From positions 1 to 64,000 of the forward strand of contig JANQKI010000172.1 in assembly GCA_028281165.1 (NCBI GenBank): a DNA stretch of 64,000 bases, written 5' to 3'. The stretch's first letter is position 1. Every line of letters begins with the position of its first letter. This stretch comes from Opitutaceae bacterium. GTDB taxonomy: Bacteria > Verrucomicrobiota > Verrucomicrobiia > Opitutales > Opitutaceae. The notes under the pieces were generated by a model. That model ran no database searches and was not told the DNA's origin. It saw only the letters and a program-made list of their open reading frames with translations. A program made the position numbers and the translations under genes. Below, piece after piece: positions 36,401 through 44,384 of this stretch.

Positions 36401-36766
36401 CTTTTCAATCGGAGTTCGGTAGTAGCTTGAAATGAGATGTTCTTCGTTGTCCTCTAGATGAACGACGACTTTGCAATCGTATCTCTTGCAGTAGTTTTCG
36501 ACAAACTTCCTGACGCATTCCCGAGGAGTCCAAGCGTGAATAATGTCCGCTGGCAAAGCGTTTGGAAAGTGATTGGGCGTTCCTAAGCAGTCGTTGAAAG
36601 TTGCGGGCTGGAAATATGCCGTTTCCAATTGTCCCGCTGAGCCTTTGTTTCCGGGGACTGCCACAATGCAACTGATACCCTGTTCGCAAAGACGGTTGGC
36701 GAACGGAGCAATGTGGTTGATGCTGTTCGTCTCATAATCGCCATAGTTTGCGAAAAGGATATTCAC
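33401..36766 (-). CDS. Three-domain glycosyltransferase (GT4, GT2, GT2)
   Basis: The 1121-residue protein has a GT4-like domain (about 1-390, with VQPGKANAFNLYRLPSKLPEFLAAGKPVI-type donor motif, shortened here). A linker with a coiled coil (about 470-497, EIERLEDENRQLNEAIRRLK) ends in the MSWRLTMPLRALRR segment common in surface-glycan glycosyltransferases. A first GT2 domain starts near 580 (ISIIMPVFNTEE, LLDHDDELPPHAL) and a second near 842 (VSIIIPTRNRLDLLKP, MLNNDITVISEDWLEE). There is no signal peptide. Caution: residues about 430-434 are encoded by an exact 14-base match to a sequencing adapter end, so the join of the first third to the rest should be confirmed. Confidence 0.85.
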   Translation of the reverse strand: MNILFANYGDYETNSINHIAPFANRLCEQGISCIVAVPGNKGSAGQLETAYFQPATFNDCLGTPNHFPNALPADIIHAWTPRECVRKFVENYCKRYDCKVVVHLEDNEEHLISSYYRTPIEKLPLDEPPEGFDGWHDELSHPVNYRAFLALADATTTVIDKLRDFTSQDRPSMELLPGIDFEKFQHESTKKEVCELLDIEEKYSIIVYTGGVTSSNREDIRALYLATKLVNDQGHPLKLIKTGPNKDNFNASFAFDVDQYVIDIGIQPKEKLPKLLKAADILVQPGKANAFNLYRLPSKLPEFLAAGKPVITSNANLALRMGDGGECLKLDIGAPREIADLCIRIIENPELGHRLGQKGKAFAEKNFSIHSNTAKLLEFYELILKSPSRNWITENKNEGFQANIAAQRIQELGSINANVKGNARKSPSLLSLIHCLKRYKTFFDRPEATQKEPIEEDSNDELIRGKAANALAQQEIERLEDENRQLNEAIRRLKNTMSWRLTMPLRALRRKVVDPFIRKDELPEESEAKIQEVEEPALKDDQPQSQLPPAYRDYRDFCKRLEPKIDQYMDNFLERIDKIERPPLISIIMPVFNTEEKWLSRSINSVINQIYPNWQLCIADDASTKANVRDLLAEYQNLDERIEVVFRKENGHISAASNSALDIAQGSYIALLDHDDELPPHALARVVDAIANNPNVKLIYTDEDKISEDGERSQPHFKSDWNPDLLLGQNYISHLGVYQTSVARQVGGFREGFEGAQDWDLALRVSEKAQPNQIIHIPEVLYHWRSIQGSTAADIDEKDYAHEAGGKAISSALERRGFSMQIEPVERYYWRPKYPIPDNPPEVSIIIPTRNRLDLLKPCIDSILEKTSYENYRIHIVDNNSDDIDTLDYLNRIVSDGITVQQFSAPFNFAAINNASISQSKSDIICMLNNDITVISEDWLEELVSHASRPEIGAVGAKLFYPHEHIQHAGIVMGIGGVASEAFKRLHRTDDGYIHRACLIGNYSAITGACMAFRKSVWKDISGFNEIEVPNAFGDVDFCLKARKAGFRNLFTPFAELHHHESASRGNDLDEDKIEAFNTAVEYMKLQWGDEIEKDPYYNPNLTLEREDFTLAREPRFYSVA
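35466..35479 (+). other. 14-base match to the Tn5/Nextera mosaic end
   Basis: TGTATAAGAGACAG is identical to the inner 14 of the 19 bases of the engineered Tn5 mosaic end used in tagmentation libraries. The five bases before it do not match. On the minus strand it encodes LSLIH in frame within the three-domain glycosyltransferase. It may be an assembly junction through an untrimmed read, or chance. Confidence 0.6.
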
Positions 36767-36853
36767 AGTTATTGGCTAGCGGTGTTGATTGAGGCGGTCT
36801 ACGAAAAACTCTTTTAGACGCAATAGATTGTCCATCTTTGGCTCACACAATGA

Positions 36854-37057
36854 TTAATAGTGTGGCGGTTTTTCAGGATCTAAATCTTTCGTCTTCTCTT
36901 CTTTGAGGTTCCTCATCGAGTCTTCAAGTCCTGCGACCGTTGATTGCAGGAGGTCGATTCGATTTTCCATTCTAAGAATGACTCTGTCCAATTCCTCCGC
37001 ATGTCTTTCTAGAAAAGCGATCTTGGACTCAAGTTCATTTTTATTTAAGTCGTTCAT
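36854..37057 (-). CDS. slyX: SlyX family protein
   Basis: A 67-residue, almost entirely helical coiled-coil protein ending in PPHY, the hallmark of SlyX. The heptad pattern ELESKIAFLERHAEELDRVI and RMENRIDLLQSTVAGLEDSM is clear. The function of SlyX is not known; E. coli slyX is next to slyD, which is not seen here. It stands alone between a glycosyltransferase gene on the same strand and a divergent gene, 87 and 131 bases away. Confidence 0.85.
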   Translation of the reverse strand: MNDLNKNELESKIAFLERHAEELDRVILRMENRIDLLQSTVAGLEDSMRNLKEEKTKDLDPEKPPHY

Positions 37058-37188
37058 TTTAAAAAGCTTAGAATGGATTGCTCCGTTTGTGGATATGGCT
37101 TCTTGTCGTTAAGTTTTAAGACTTTCGAGCCGATATAGGAATCAATCCCACGCTTCAATATAAACCCGTAGTTTGCAAACTTCTGTAA

Positions 37189-39675
37189 ATGGCTCAGTCC
37201 GACCAAAGCGATTCCGACACTCCGGGAATGGAGAAGGAAGAAGCGCAAAACGCCTCGCATTTAAGTAAGCCAGGCGAAAATGATGCTGTGACCGAATCGG
37301 AGGCTGCCGTTGAAAAGGGTAACGATGATTCAAATGAGAAAGAGCTGCCTAAGGATTCCCTTGAGAGCGAGGTCGATGGCTCGATTTCATCTGCTGAAGG
37401 GCAATTGAAAGACGTCCTGGATCCCCAAGACGACTCTGATTCCAATGCCCCAACTCCTGAAGATCAGGAATTCCAAAAAGACGTTTCCGATCTGCTAGGG
37501 CAATTGGATGGCGATCTTCAAGACCTTGGCAAAGAGGAAGACTCGGAAACGTTATCTAGCGATTCAACTCAACCCGAAGAATCCACCCAGCCAAAATCAA
37601 TCGAGGATATCGAAATCCCGGCTGATCCAATTGAATCTGATTCAGATGAGACTGCCGAGGGTGGGTTAGATGAAAATAGCGGCAGGGTTGAGGATGAAGG
37701 ACCAGCTCCCAATGAAAGCGAAACTGAGAAAGCTCCGAGCCTTCCATCACCCGAGGATTTGCTAAAGCAAGCGAGTAGCGTTCTCAACGGGGATGACGCG
37801 GTCGATCTTGATGCTCTTTCAGTTGAAGAGGAAGATGTTCAGACGCTGCCTTCCCCCGATGCCCTTATTTCTCAAGCCGGCGCTGAATCGGAATCCGGCG
37901 TTGGCCAAAAGGAGGGTATTTCAGAAGCCGAGAATTTAGAATCTCCTTCGAGCGAGAACCAAGAAAATCTAACCTCGACGACAGCGAAGAACACCGAAGC
38001 AGACGCTCCATCTGATATCGACGAGTCAGAGGAGGAAGAAGTCATGGCGATGCCTGATCCTCAGGCTTTGATAGATGCCGCTGCCACGGGAAAGAAAGTA
38101 GAGGCTCCAGAGCCCGAAGCTATCCCGGCCATCGATGACTCCGATGATGAGCCTGAACCTCAAGCGGCTAATGTTGCGGATCGAGGTGGCGATCTACCGC
38201 CTCCACCTCCTGCTCCTGTTGCGATTGATGATGATGATCTAGAATTTCCCGATCCTAAATCACCTTCAGATGACGAAGGGGAAGGCAAACCTGGCTCTAG
38301 CGATCCCTTTGCCGACGATTCCTTAGATGGCTTTAATGAGCCTTCGGATGGCGCGGACAAAGAAGGAGGAATCGAAGCGCTGAGTAGCGATGATTCAGAA
38401 GAAAAAGGAGAAGAGGCCTTCGAGATTGCCGATCCTATCGAGGAGCTGAAGGGGCTTGAGGCTCTTGAAGATCTGGTTCCTATTGAAGATTTGGAGGACG
38501 TTGATGTCGAGAATTCCGAAGCAGTAGTTTATAAAAAGCCTTCGCTGGTCCACCGTATCCTGACTTCGACTACGCTTGCTGCTTCCCTCTTTTTTCTAGG
38601 AGTTGCTATTGTCCTGGCTAACTACAAGCAGGAAGTGGTTGAATTTCTGTACGGTCAGGATTTCGACGCGTCTCGACTGTCTTATCGTATTGCCAATATT
38701 TCCAGTCAAGTCCTGGCGGGCATAAACGAAAATGGTAACTATGAAATGCAAGCCGTCTCCTCTCGAATCAGACGTGTAGGGGTGGATGAGATACGCATCA
38801 ATGCTGTAGTGGCCGCTAGGTTACGGAAGAATCTCTATCTTCCTGTTTCTGATGATTTGGCGATGAGAAAGTTTAAATTCGATGATGCCGAATTAATCCG
38901 ATGGAAGGCTATTCAGGAAAAGGATTTCCCCGGAATTATTCGAGCTCCGGAAAGGACTTGGCGGTTGCTGTATCGGAGGTCCGCTGAAAAAGGCGAAACC
39001 GTTTCCGTGAATGCAACTTATCGACTCACTCGTGAAGGTAGAGGCTCGGAATGGAAACTGTCTGAGATTCGCATTAAAGGAGTGGAAGATGAACTGGTTT
39101 GGCCGGAAGGAGATCCAAAAGAAAGTTTTGGACCGTTAGCATACGATTTGGACTCGCCAAAGTTCGCCTCTGTATTTCGCGAGCATAAGACCAACGCTCT
39201 CTGGTATATAGAAAAGGTACAGCAGATGAGCTCCGAGGCTCAAAGGACCGCCGCTAAGATTGCCGAGCTCAAAAGAAAGAACGAAGAGCGTTTGATTGGC
39301 GCTTTGTCTGAAGGAGCTTATTTTAAGGGAATGGCTATTGTGGGTGATGAGGGTGAAGACGCTCGAGAAATTTTTATGGTCATCACAGATACCGATGAAA
39401 ACGGCTCCCTCGTTAAAGGCGTTTTCAAACTAAATGAATCTGAAGATCACTCGAAGCACTTTACTGGCTTCCTGGATTTCAAACATCAGGATAATGGAGA
39501 GAGTGAGGCCATGTTGAAAGTAACGACCGTCGCCTTTGAAGGCGAGCGAAGCAATGAAACGCTCCCGCAGTTTTTCAATCCAGGCACCGTTACAAGGATA
39601 AATCTCCAAACAGATGGCCATCGTATGGAGGGCGACAGCAACGATGTTTCGCTGCGCTTGGTCCGCCGGCTTTAA
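37189..39675 (+). CDS. Large acidic single-span membrane protein with repeated LPxPxxLxxxA motifs
   Basis: Not recognised. Residues 1-450 are a strongly acidic, disordered-looking cytoplasmic region of Asp/Glu/Ser/Pro. Within it a short motif recurs: LPSPEDLLKQA (185-195), LPSPDALISQA (220-230) and MPDPQALIDAA (288-298). A proline run (about 337-341) follows. One transmembrane helix lies near 458-477 (TTLAASLFFLGVAIVLAN). The C-terminal ~350 residues form a folded, probably periplasmic region with mixed strands and a helical LKRKNEERL segment (about 690-705). The membrane orientation is inferred from the acidic N-terminus and the KKPSLVHR basic patch before the helix. The next gene follows 44 bases later. 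Confidence 0.75.
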   Translation: MAQSDQSDSDTPGMEKEEAQNASHLSKPGENDAVTESEAAVEKGNDDSNEKELPKDSLESEVDGSISSAEGQLKDVLDPQDDSDSNAPTPEDQEFQKDVSDLLGQLDGDLQDLGKEEDSETLSSDSTQPEESTQPKSIEDIEIPADPIESDSDETAEGGLDENSGRVEDEGPAPNESETEKAPSLPSPEDLLKQASSVLNGDDAVDLDALSVEEEDVQTLPSPDALISQAGAESESGVGQKEGISEAENLESPSSENQENLTSTTAKNTEADAPSDIDESEEEEVMAMPDPQALIDAAATGKKVEAPEPEAIPAIDDSDDEPEPQAANVADRGGDLPPPPPAPVAIDDDDLEFPDPKSPSDDEGEGKPGSSDPFADDSLDGFNEPSDGADKEGGIEALSSDDSEEKGEEAFEIADPIEELKGLEALEDLVPIEDLEDVDVENSEAVVYKKPSLVHRILTSTTLAASLFFLGVAIVLANYKQEVVEFLYGQDFDASRLSYRIANISSQVLAGINENGNYEMQAVSSRIRRVGVDEIRINAVVAARLRKNLYLPVSDDLAMRKFKFDDAELIRWKAIQEKDFPGIIRAPERTWRLLYRRSAEKGETVSVNATYRLTREGRGSEWKLSEIRIKGVEDELVWPEGDPKESFGPLAYDLDSPKFASVFREHKTNALWYIEKVQQMSSEAQRTAAKIAELKRKNEERLIGALSEGAYFKGMAIVGDEGEDAREIFMVITDTDENGSLVKGVFKLNESEDHSKHFTGFLDFKHQDNGESEAMLKVTTVAFEGERSNETLPQFFNPGTVTRINLQTDGHRMEGDSNDVSLRLVRRL

Positions 39676-39691
39676 TATTGACACTCGGATT

Positions 39692-39712
39692 CCTCAGTTC
39701 AGCCCTCTGAGG
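39692..39712 (+). promoter_or_regulatory. Hairpin covering the ribosome binding site of the next gene
   Basis: CCTCAG and CTGAGG pair around a 9-base loop. The GAGG in the 3' arm is the only Shine-Dalgarno-like sequence before ATG 39720, so folding would mask it. It might alternatively be a weak terminator, since TTGTTT follows. Confidence 0.35.
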
Positions 39713-39719
39713 TTGTTTA

Positions 39720-40175
39720 ATGGAAGCGAATCTTGAGGTCATCTTATCTCAAAAAGCCGGAGGAATGGTCTCTCTCAGAATCGCCTGGGAGAAGGCTATC
39801 TTGTATCTTGGAGACTCCGGTGTGTCGGATAGCGACCAGCTTTACTTTTGCCGGTCTTTGAGCAGTCCTGCGGCAATTTTGGCTCTTGCTGATTGTATTT
39901 CCTCTGACGATTCGCTCGCTCGAGACTCCTCCCTAAAAAATCTTCTTCTCTCGTTTTCCGACGAATCTCCATTTTCGGTAGATCAATGGGTTGAGGCTAT
40001 CGAAAAGCTGCTACTTCGCTTGCGGAACGATTCCAGAAGAGCGACTTTTTCGAGAATCCTGGGCTACATTGCCTGTGCCGGAGAATTCGGGGCATCTCGC
40101 CTCGAATCAATGCCATTGCCAGCCTTAGTCCTGCAAATGTATGATCATTATGGGCTTGAGGATAGGCACAACTGA
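39720..40175 (+). CDS. Unknown 151-residue helical protein
   Basis: Not recognised. The sequence is predicted largely helical and soluble (SLRIAWEKAILYLG, WVEAIEKLLLRLRNDSR), with no cysteine-metal motif, signal peptide or membrane segment. It is the second gene of a likely two-gene unit with the acidic membrane protein and is followed by two strong hairpins. The end of the unit is therefore well defined. Confidence 0.6.
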   Translation: MEANLEVILSQKAGGMVSLRIAWEKAILYLGDSGVSDSDQLYFCRSLSSPAAILALADCISSDDSLARDSSLKNLLLSFSDESPFSVDQWVEAIEKLLLRLRNDSRRATFSRILGYIACAGEFGASRLESMPLPALVLQMYDHYGLEDRHN

Positions 40176-40326
40176 ATCTTACGAGCCTTTGAGGACTAAT
40201 AGGTTTAAGATGATTTGCATCCATTCATTAGCGAATCTTTTAACAATCGATTTTATTTATAAAATTCACTAAACTTTCCTTGATTAACAATAATTTGTGC
40301 CGTAGTATTTGAGAACATTTAAAAAT

Positions 40327-40346
40327 TCCCGCATAGCGGGATTTTT
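40327..40346 (+). terminator. First terminator hairpin before phoH
   Basis: TCCCGC/GCGGGA with a 3-base loop is followed by TTTTT on the plus strand. AAAAA precedes it, so it could also end minus-strand transcripts. Confidence 0.75.
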
Positions 40347-40366
40347 GGGGTAAAGAAGAAAACGAA

Positions 40367-40405
40367 GACGGACCGTTTAGGGGTAGACGGTCCGTCACTC
40401 TTTTT
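40367..40405 (+). terminator. Second terminator-like hairpin before phoH
   Basis: A perfect 10-bp stem (GACGGACCGT/ACGGTCCGTC) with a 10-base loop (TTAGGGGTAG) is followed by ACTCTTTTT. It lies 20 bases after the first hairpin, forming a tandem pair. Confidence 0.7.
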
Positions 40406-40520
40406 AGAGAAAGCGTCTCAGCTTCTTGCTCGTCGGAAGCGTCCAAAGCCTCTCTTTTTTGCGCAAATCTAACAATTACGCTGTAGACATCTCCTCGTTC
40501 GGTATTAGCTTCTCCCCTAC

Positions 40521-42014
40521 ATGGACTCGTCAACCGGCGCCTCAAAGCGCACTACTCGGCTGATCGATGCTGGCAAGATTAAGACCTATGTCCTCGATAC
40601 GAATGTCTTGCTGCATGATCCTCACTGCATCTTCAAGTTCGACGACAACAACCTGGTTATTCCCATTGAGGTACTTGAGGAGCTGGACAATATAAAGGTG
40701 GAGCAATCCAGTGAACGTGGGCGTAATGCTCGCCGCGTGCATCGCTTGTTGCGTGAGCTTCTACCCGATTCTCGATCCATGCTTGAAGGGGTCAAGCTCG
40801 CTACCGGCGGAACACTCTCCGTTGTTATCAACAAGTTCATTGAGAATGGGAAAAGCAAGTCGCCGATCATGAAAAACCTCGGCGATATCCTTGATCCGGA
40901 TAAGAAGGACAACCGCATTATAGCTGCTGCATTGTTTGTCCAAAACACCTTCCCGCCTCCTGCCATATTGGTTAGCAAGGATGTGAATGTGCAGCTCAAG
41001 GCGCGAGCCGTGGGGCTTGAGTCGGAAGATTACTTGAACGACAAGGCTCCTGAAGAGCCTGATTCTCAAGCCTACCGAGTAATCAATGTATCAAAGTACG
41101 AGATACAGCGCTTCGCTTCTGAAGGAGAGTTCGAAATCAATGAAGAAATGGCTCCCCAGCTAGCTGCGAACGAATACCTTCTCATGCAGACAGAGGAAGG
41201 CAAGACCATGCCTGCTCGTCACTACGGAGACGGAGTGCTCCGTAAGCTGGTTATTCCTGAGTTTGTTAAAGCTCCTGGCGGGATTCCTATTCGCCCACGG
41301 AATCTGGAGCAGCGATTTTTCATGGATGCGCTTCTTGACGATTCTATCTCGCTCATAACCTGTTATGGGAAAGCGGGGACAGGAAAAACGCTTCTATCGA
41401 CGGTCTGCGCCATACATCAGGCCGTCCACGATTCTAGTCTTTATGACGGCGTATCCATCACGCGTTCCGTCATAGGCGTGGGTAAAGAGATTGGGTTTTT
41501 GCCAGGCTCGTTAGAGGAAAAAATGAACCCATGGCTTCAGCCCTACTACGACGCTCTCGAGATCCTTATACCTCCGAGTCTTCCCAAAGACCCTCAATTC
41601 GAAAAGAAGCGTCAGCGTAGGAAATCCAAAGAGAAAGATGTCGATTCTTCTGCAAGTGTTGGAGGGCCCTCCAGCTCCAAACCCTATGAAAAACTGCTGG
41701 AGACCGGCCTCGTTGAAATCGAAGCTCTTTGTTTTATTCGAGGTCGATCTATCCCTCGTCGATTCTTCATATTGGACGAGGCCCAGCAACTCACTCCTCA
41801 TGAGGTGAAAACCGTCATCACTCGCATTTCCGAAGGCTCCAAAATTGTTCTTATTGGGGATCCTGACCAGATCGATAATCCCTATGTCGACTCGCGTAGC
41901 AACGGCCTCGTTTATTGCGCGAATCGCATGAGAGATCAGGCTATTGCAGCTCACGTCAAACTAACGAAAGGCGAGCGCTCTCTCCTTGCCGAACTCGCAG
42001 CCGATTTGCTCTAG
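40521..42014 (+). CDS. PIN domain / PhoH-type ATPase
   Basis: A 497-residue PIN-PhoH fusion (PhoH2-type), expected to act as an ATP-dependent RNA helicase and ribonuclease. The PIN domain (about 20-160) has YVLDTNVLLHDP with the catalytic Asp and the VLEELDNIK segment. The PhoH domain (about 265-497) has Walker A CYGKAGTGKTLLS, TRSVIGVGKEIGFLPG, Walker B FFILDEAQQLTPHE and IGDPDQIDNPY. An insert around residues 355-390 is rich in Lys and Ser (KKRQRRKSKEKD). It converges with def; the stop codons are 2 bases apart. Confidence 0.93.
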   Translation: MDSSTGASKRTTRLIDAGKIKTYVLDTNVLLHDPHCIFKFDDNNLVIPIEVLEELDNIKVEQSSERGRNARRVHRLLRELLPDSRSMLEGVKLATGGTLSVVINKFIENGKSKSPIMKNLGDILDPDKKDNRIIAAALFVQNTFPPPAILVSKDVNVQLKARAVGLESEDYLNDKAPEEPDSQAYRVINVSKYEIQRFASEGEFEINEEMAPQLAANEYLLMQTEEGKTMPARHYGDGVLRKLVIPEFVKAPGGIPIRPRNLEQRFFMDALLDDSISLITCYGKAGTGKTLLSTVCAIHQAVHDSSLYDGVSITRSVIGVGKEIGFLPGSLEEKMNPWLQPYYDALEILIPPSLPKDPQFEKKRQRRKSKEKDVDSSASVGGPSSSKPYEKLLETGLVEIEALCFIRGRSIPRRFFILDEAQQLTPHEVKTVITRISEGSKIVLIGDPDQIDNPYVDSRSNGLVYCANRMRDQAIAAHVKLTKGERSLLAELAADLL

Positions 42015-42016
42015 GT

Positions 42017-42583
42017 CTAATTAGCTTTCGATTCTAATGTTTCAGCTCTTAGCTGATCGATCTCGGGCTGAATCTTTTTCAGCACCTTCTTTTTCATACG
42101 ATCGATGTAAAGAACACCATTTAGGTGGTCCACTTCGTGTTGAATGCACCTGCCCAGAAGCCCATTGCATTCCAATGTATGATCATTTCCCTCAATGTCT
42201 TTAAAGGAGCATTTTATCCAATCCGGCCTATCCACATCTCCTAGAATGCTGGGAAACGATAGGCAGCCTTCTTCGTAGGTCGTCTTTTCTCCATCCATGA
42301 TTTCGACTGATGGATTGCACAGACCCATAGGCATAAACAGTTCCAGCGGTGGTTGAGTGCCGTCTAGCGAATACTGGAAATCGACTTCCATACCTCTCAG
42401 ATCAACCACGCAAAATTGTAGAGCCTTCCCTATCTGCTGAGCCGCCAAGCCAATCCCTGAAGCCTGGTGCATGGTCTCGACCATGTCTTCGAAAAGGCGT
42501 TTGAGATCCGGATTGAATTCCGAAATCGGCACTCCCTTCTTCCGCAGCGTCTCATTCCCGTAATGAACTATTTCAAGAACCAT
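42017..42583 (-). CDS. def: Peptide deformylase
   Basis: Removes the formyl group from the N-terminal methionine of new proteins, using a metal ion. All three motifs are present in the 188-residue product: GIGLAAQQ (motif 1), EEGCLSFPS with the metal cysteine (motif 2), and QHEVDHLNG with HExxDH (motif 3). The loop between motifs 1 and 2 is expanded (residues 65-95, QYSLDGTQPPLELFMPMG). It is transcribed away from the neighbouring membrane-protein gene, leaving 86 bases for both promoters. No fmt partner is adjacent. Confidence 0.96.
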   Translation of the reverse strand: MVLEIVHYGNETLRKKGVPISEFNPDLKRLFEDMVETMHQASGIGLAAQQIGKALQFCVVDLRGMEVDFQYSLDGTQPPLELFMPMGLCNPSVEIMDGEKTTYEEGCLSFPSILGDVDRPDWIKCSFKDIEGNDHTLECNGLLGRCIQHEVDHLNGVLYIDRMKKKVLKKIQPEIDQLRAETLESKAN

Positions 42584-42669
42584 GGGTCTTCGTTTTTGAC
42601 CTAGCGTTAACCGCTGCTAAGAGTAGTTCAAATTCTTTCTCCCCGGAACTTCCGGGGCGTCCCGTATTC

Positions 42670-44376
42670 ATGGCTCGACAATCAAATAAGGGCTCATTGC
42701 GCATTCTAGCTGGCTGGCTTTTGCTGCTTTTAGGCGTTGGACTTGTCGCTCTTGGTTGGCTCGTTCCCTCTCGCTTCAAATCTGTCCCCATTGACGTCCT
42801 CAAAGAAGCGGGCGCCGGTACAGAATACATTGTCGATACTGCTGATTCCTATCTTCTCGAAAACAATGTAGGCGTCTCCTCGCTGCTTTTGGAGGCCATG
42901 CGTCTGCTTGATATTCCTGACGATTCTGGTTTAGAGCTACGCCTAAACGCAACCAAAGAGGCAAATGCTCTCATCAATCGCTGGGGCGCCTGGGACCTAT
43001 TCCTTGACGCGGCCTTTTCAGGTATTCCGCTCGAATACTATTCTGATCAGCCGGGAGCTTTGGGCATCGTCTTGGCAAAGGCCAATCGCGATTCACTAGG
43101 CGCTACGCTTGTGAATTCTCGCAATCCTTTGGTTTCTGAAATCCTCAGCACCGGCGAGCTGACAACTTATCGACGTTTATTCCCTGTCAACAGCTCGGCC
43201 GGGCGTCCCTTGGAGGCTACCTTGCTCATCGTTTCATTGCTGGCTCAGGAGGAGCGCTTTTCGCCTCCGGTTCGCCGCGAAATACGCAATCGAGCTTTGC
43301 AGGCAAAAGCGTCTGGAGACGCCTCCCATCTCGAAGACTTTTATTTGGATATGCTCTCCCTCTCGCGCAGTCTGGATTGGGGCCAACTCAAGACACTTCT
43401 AAGTAGTTTCCAAGAATTGGATACATTTACTCAACTGCGATACGCATTTCATCGATCCGCAGACTCCCTGCCTATTATCTATGCAGCCTCCTTGCTATCC
43501 AGCGATCCGGAGGGAGTTATGCAATATCTCGGCGAATTTGGCGATCAAGGTGTGGAGACGCTGGGGATCGCTGTCGCCTTTGGCGCTGGTAGTGTCTCGC
43601 TTCTCGTTAATGAGCAACTGCCGTTGGAAAATCTTGATAGAGCCAATGAGATAGCGGATTCGAGTAACGCTTTGGGCTCCTGGCTCGCTAGTTTTAGCCT
43701 GCAACGTCCCTATTTGTCATTGTCGGTCAAATACGCCCTGTTCTTCACCGGAGCTTTTTTCGCCTTTTTAGGTTCTAGCAGGTTTAGCCGATTTTACGGC
43801 GAACGAAGCTCTCCCATGCTAGCCTACACGCAACGGGTCTTCGTGTCGTTTGCCTCGCTTATCGTATTGATCGTCATAAGCGAGCCGCATCTGGCTGGAA
43901 GTTCCAGCGAGGGTTATTCTTTTCAATTCGTTATGCCTGTTCTCGCTCAAGAAGCGGGCGAACTTGTAGTTATAGAAACAACACCATCTACGTCTATGGA
44001 TCATACAACAATGCTATCCGTCGGGTTCTTCTTCCTGTTGCAGGTCTTGGTTTTTCTGATTTGCATGCTCAAGGTACGCGAGATCAATCGTCAGGAGGTC
44101 GACGATCTAGTGAAACTGAAACTCATGGAAAATGAAGAGAACCTCTTCGATGCCGGGCTCTATGTAGGCATTGCCGGAACCTGTATTTCCCTTGTCTTGC
44201 AGGTGCTCGGTCTGATCGAGGCCAATCTCCTTTCTGCTTATGCTTCGAACCTCTTTGGCATTCTCTGTGTAGCCATTGTGAAAATACGTCTGGTTCGTCC
44301 CTACAAGAACCAGCTGATTCTGGCCAGTCAGGATCAGCTGATGATGCTCACCAAGAAGACGGCCATAACGGGTTAG
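42670..44376 (+). CDS. Multi-span membrane protein with ExbB/MotA-like C-terminal end
   Basis: Not recognised as a named family. The 568-residue product has one N-terminal membrane helix (11-32) and a large, mostly helical region (33-345), presumably periplasmic. Further hydrophobic helices lie near 350-370, 388-404, 447-466, 494-514 and 519-538. The last two helices read LYVGIAGTCISLVLQVLGL and LLSAYASNLFGILCVAIVK. They resemble the pore-helix pair of the MotA/TolQ/ExbB family (LLGLLGTVxG and ALxTTxxGLxxAI). A charged helix before them (about 470-492) would match the cytoplasmic stalk. The next gene starts 8 bases later. The channel idea is inference. Confidence 0.6.
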   Translation: MARQSNKGSLRILAGWLLLLLGVGLVALGWLVPSRFKSVPIDVLKEAGAGTEYIVDTADSYLLENNVGVSSLLLEAMRLLDIPDDSGLELRLNATKEANALINRWGAWDLFLDAAFSGIPLEYYSDQPGALGIVLAKANRDSLGATLVNSRNPLVSEILSTGELTTYRRLFPVNSSAGRPLEATLLIVSLLAQEERFSPPVRREIRNRALQAKASGDASHLEDFYLDMLSLSRSLDWGQLKTLLSSFQELDTFTQLRYAFHRSADSLPIIYAASLLSSDPEGVMQYLGEFGDQGVETLGIAVAFGAGSVSLLVNEQLPLENLDRANEIADSSNALGSWLASFSLQRPYLSLSVKYALFFTGAFFAFLGSSRFSRFYGERSSPMLAYTQRVFVSFASLIVLIVISEPHLAGSSSEGYSFQFVMPVLAQEAGELVVIETTPSTSMDHTTMLSVGFFFLLQVLVFLICMLKVREINRQEVDDLVKLKLMENEENLFDAGLYVGIAGTCISLVLQVLGLIEANLLSAYASNLFGILCVAIVKIRLVRPYKNQLILASQDQLMMLTKKTAITG

Positions 44377-44384
44377 GATTCCTC

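Larger units (their letters stand above)
40176..40520. other. 345-base intergenic region before phoH
   Basis: After an AT-rich stretch (40224-40320), this region has two consecutive hairpins (40327-40346 and 40367-40405). The remaining 115 bases up to phoH have no promoter I can name with confidence. No small gene was found. Confidence 0.6.
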
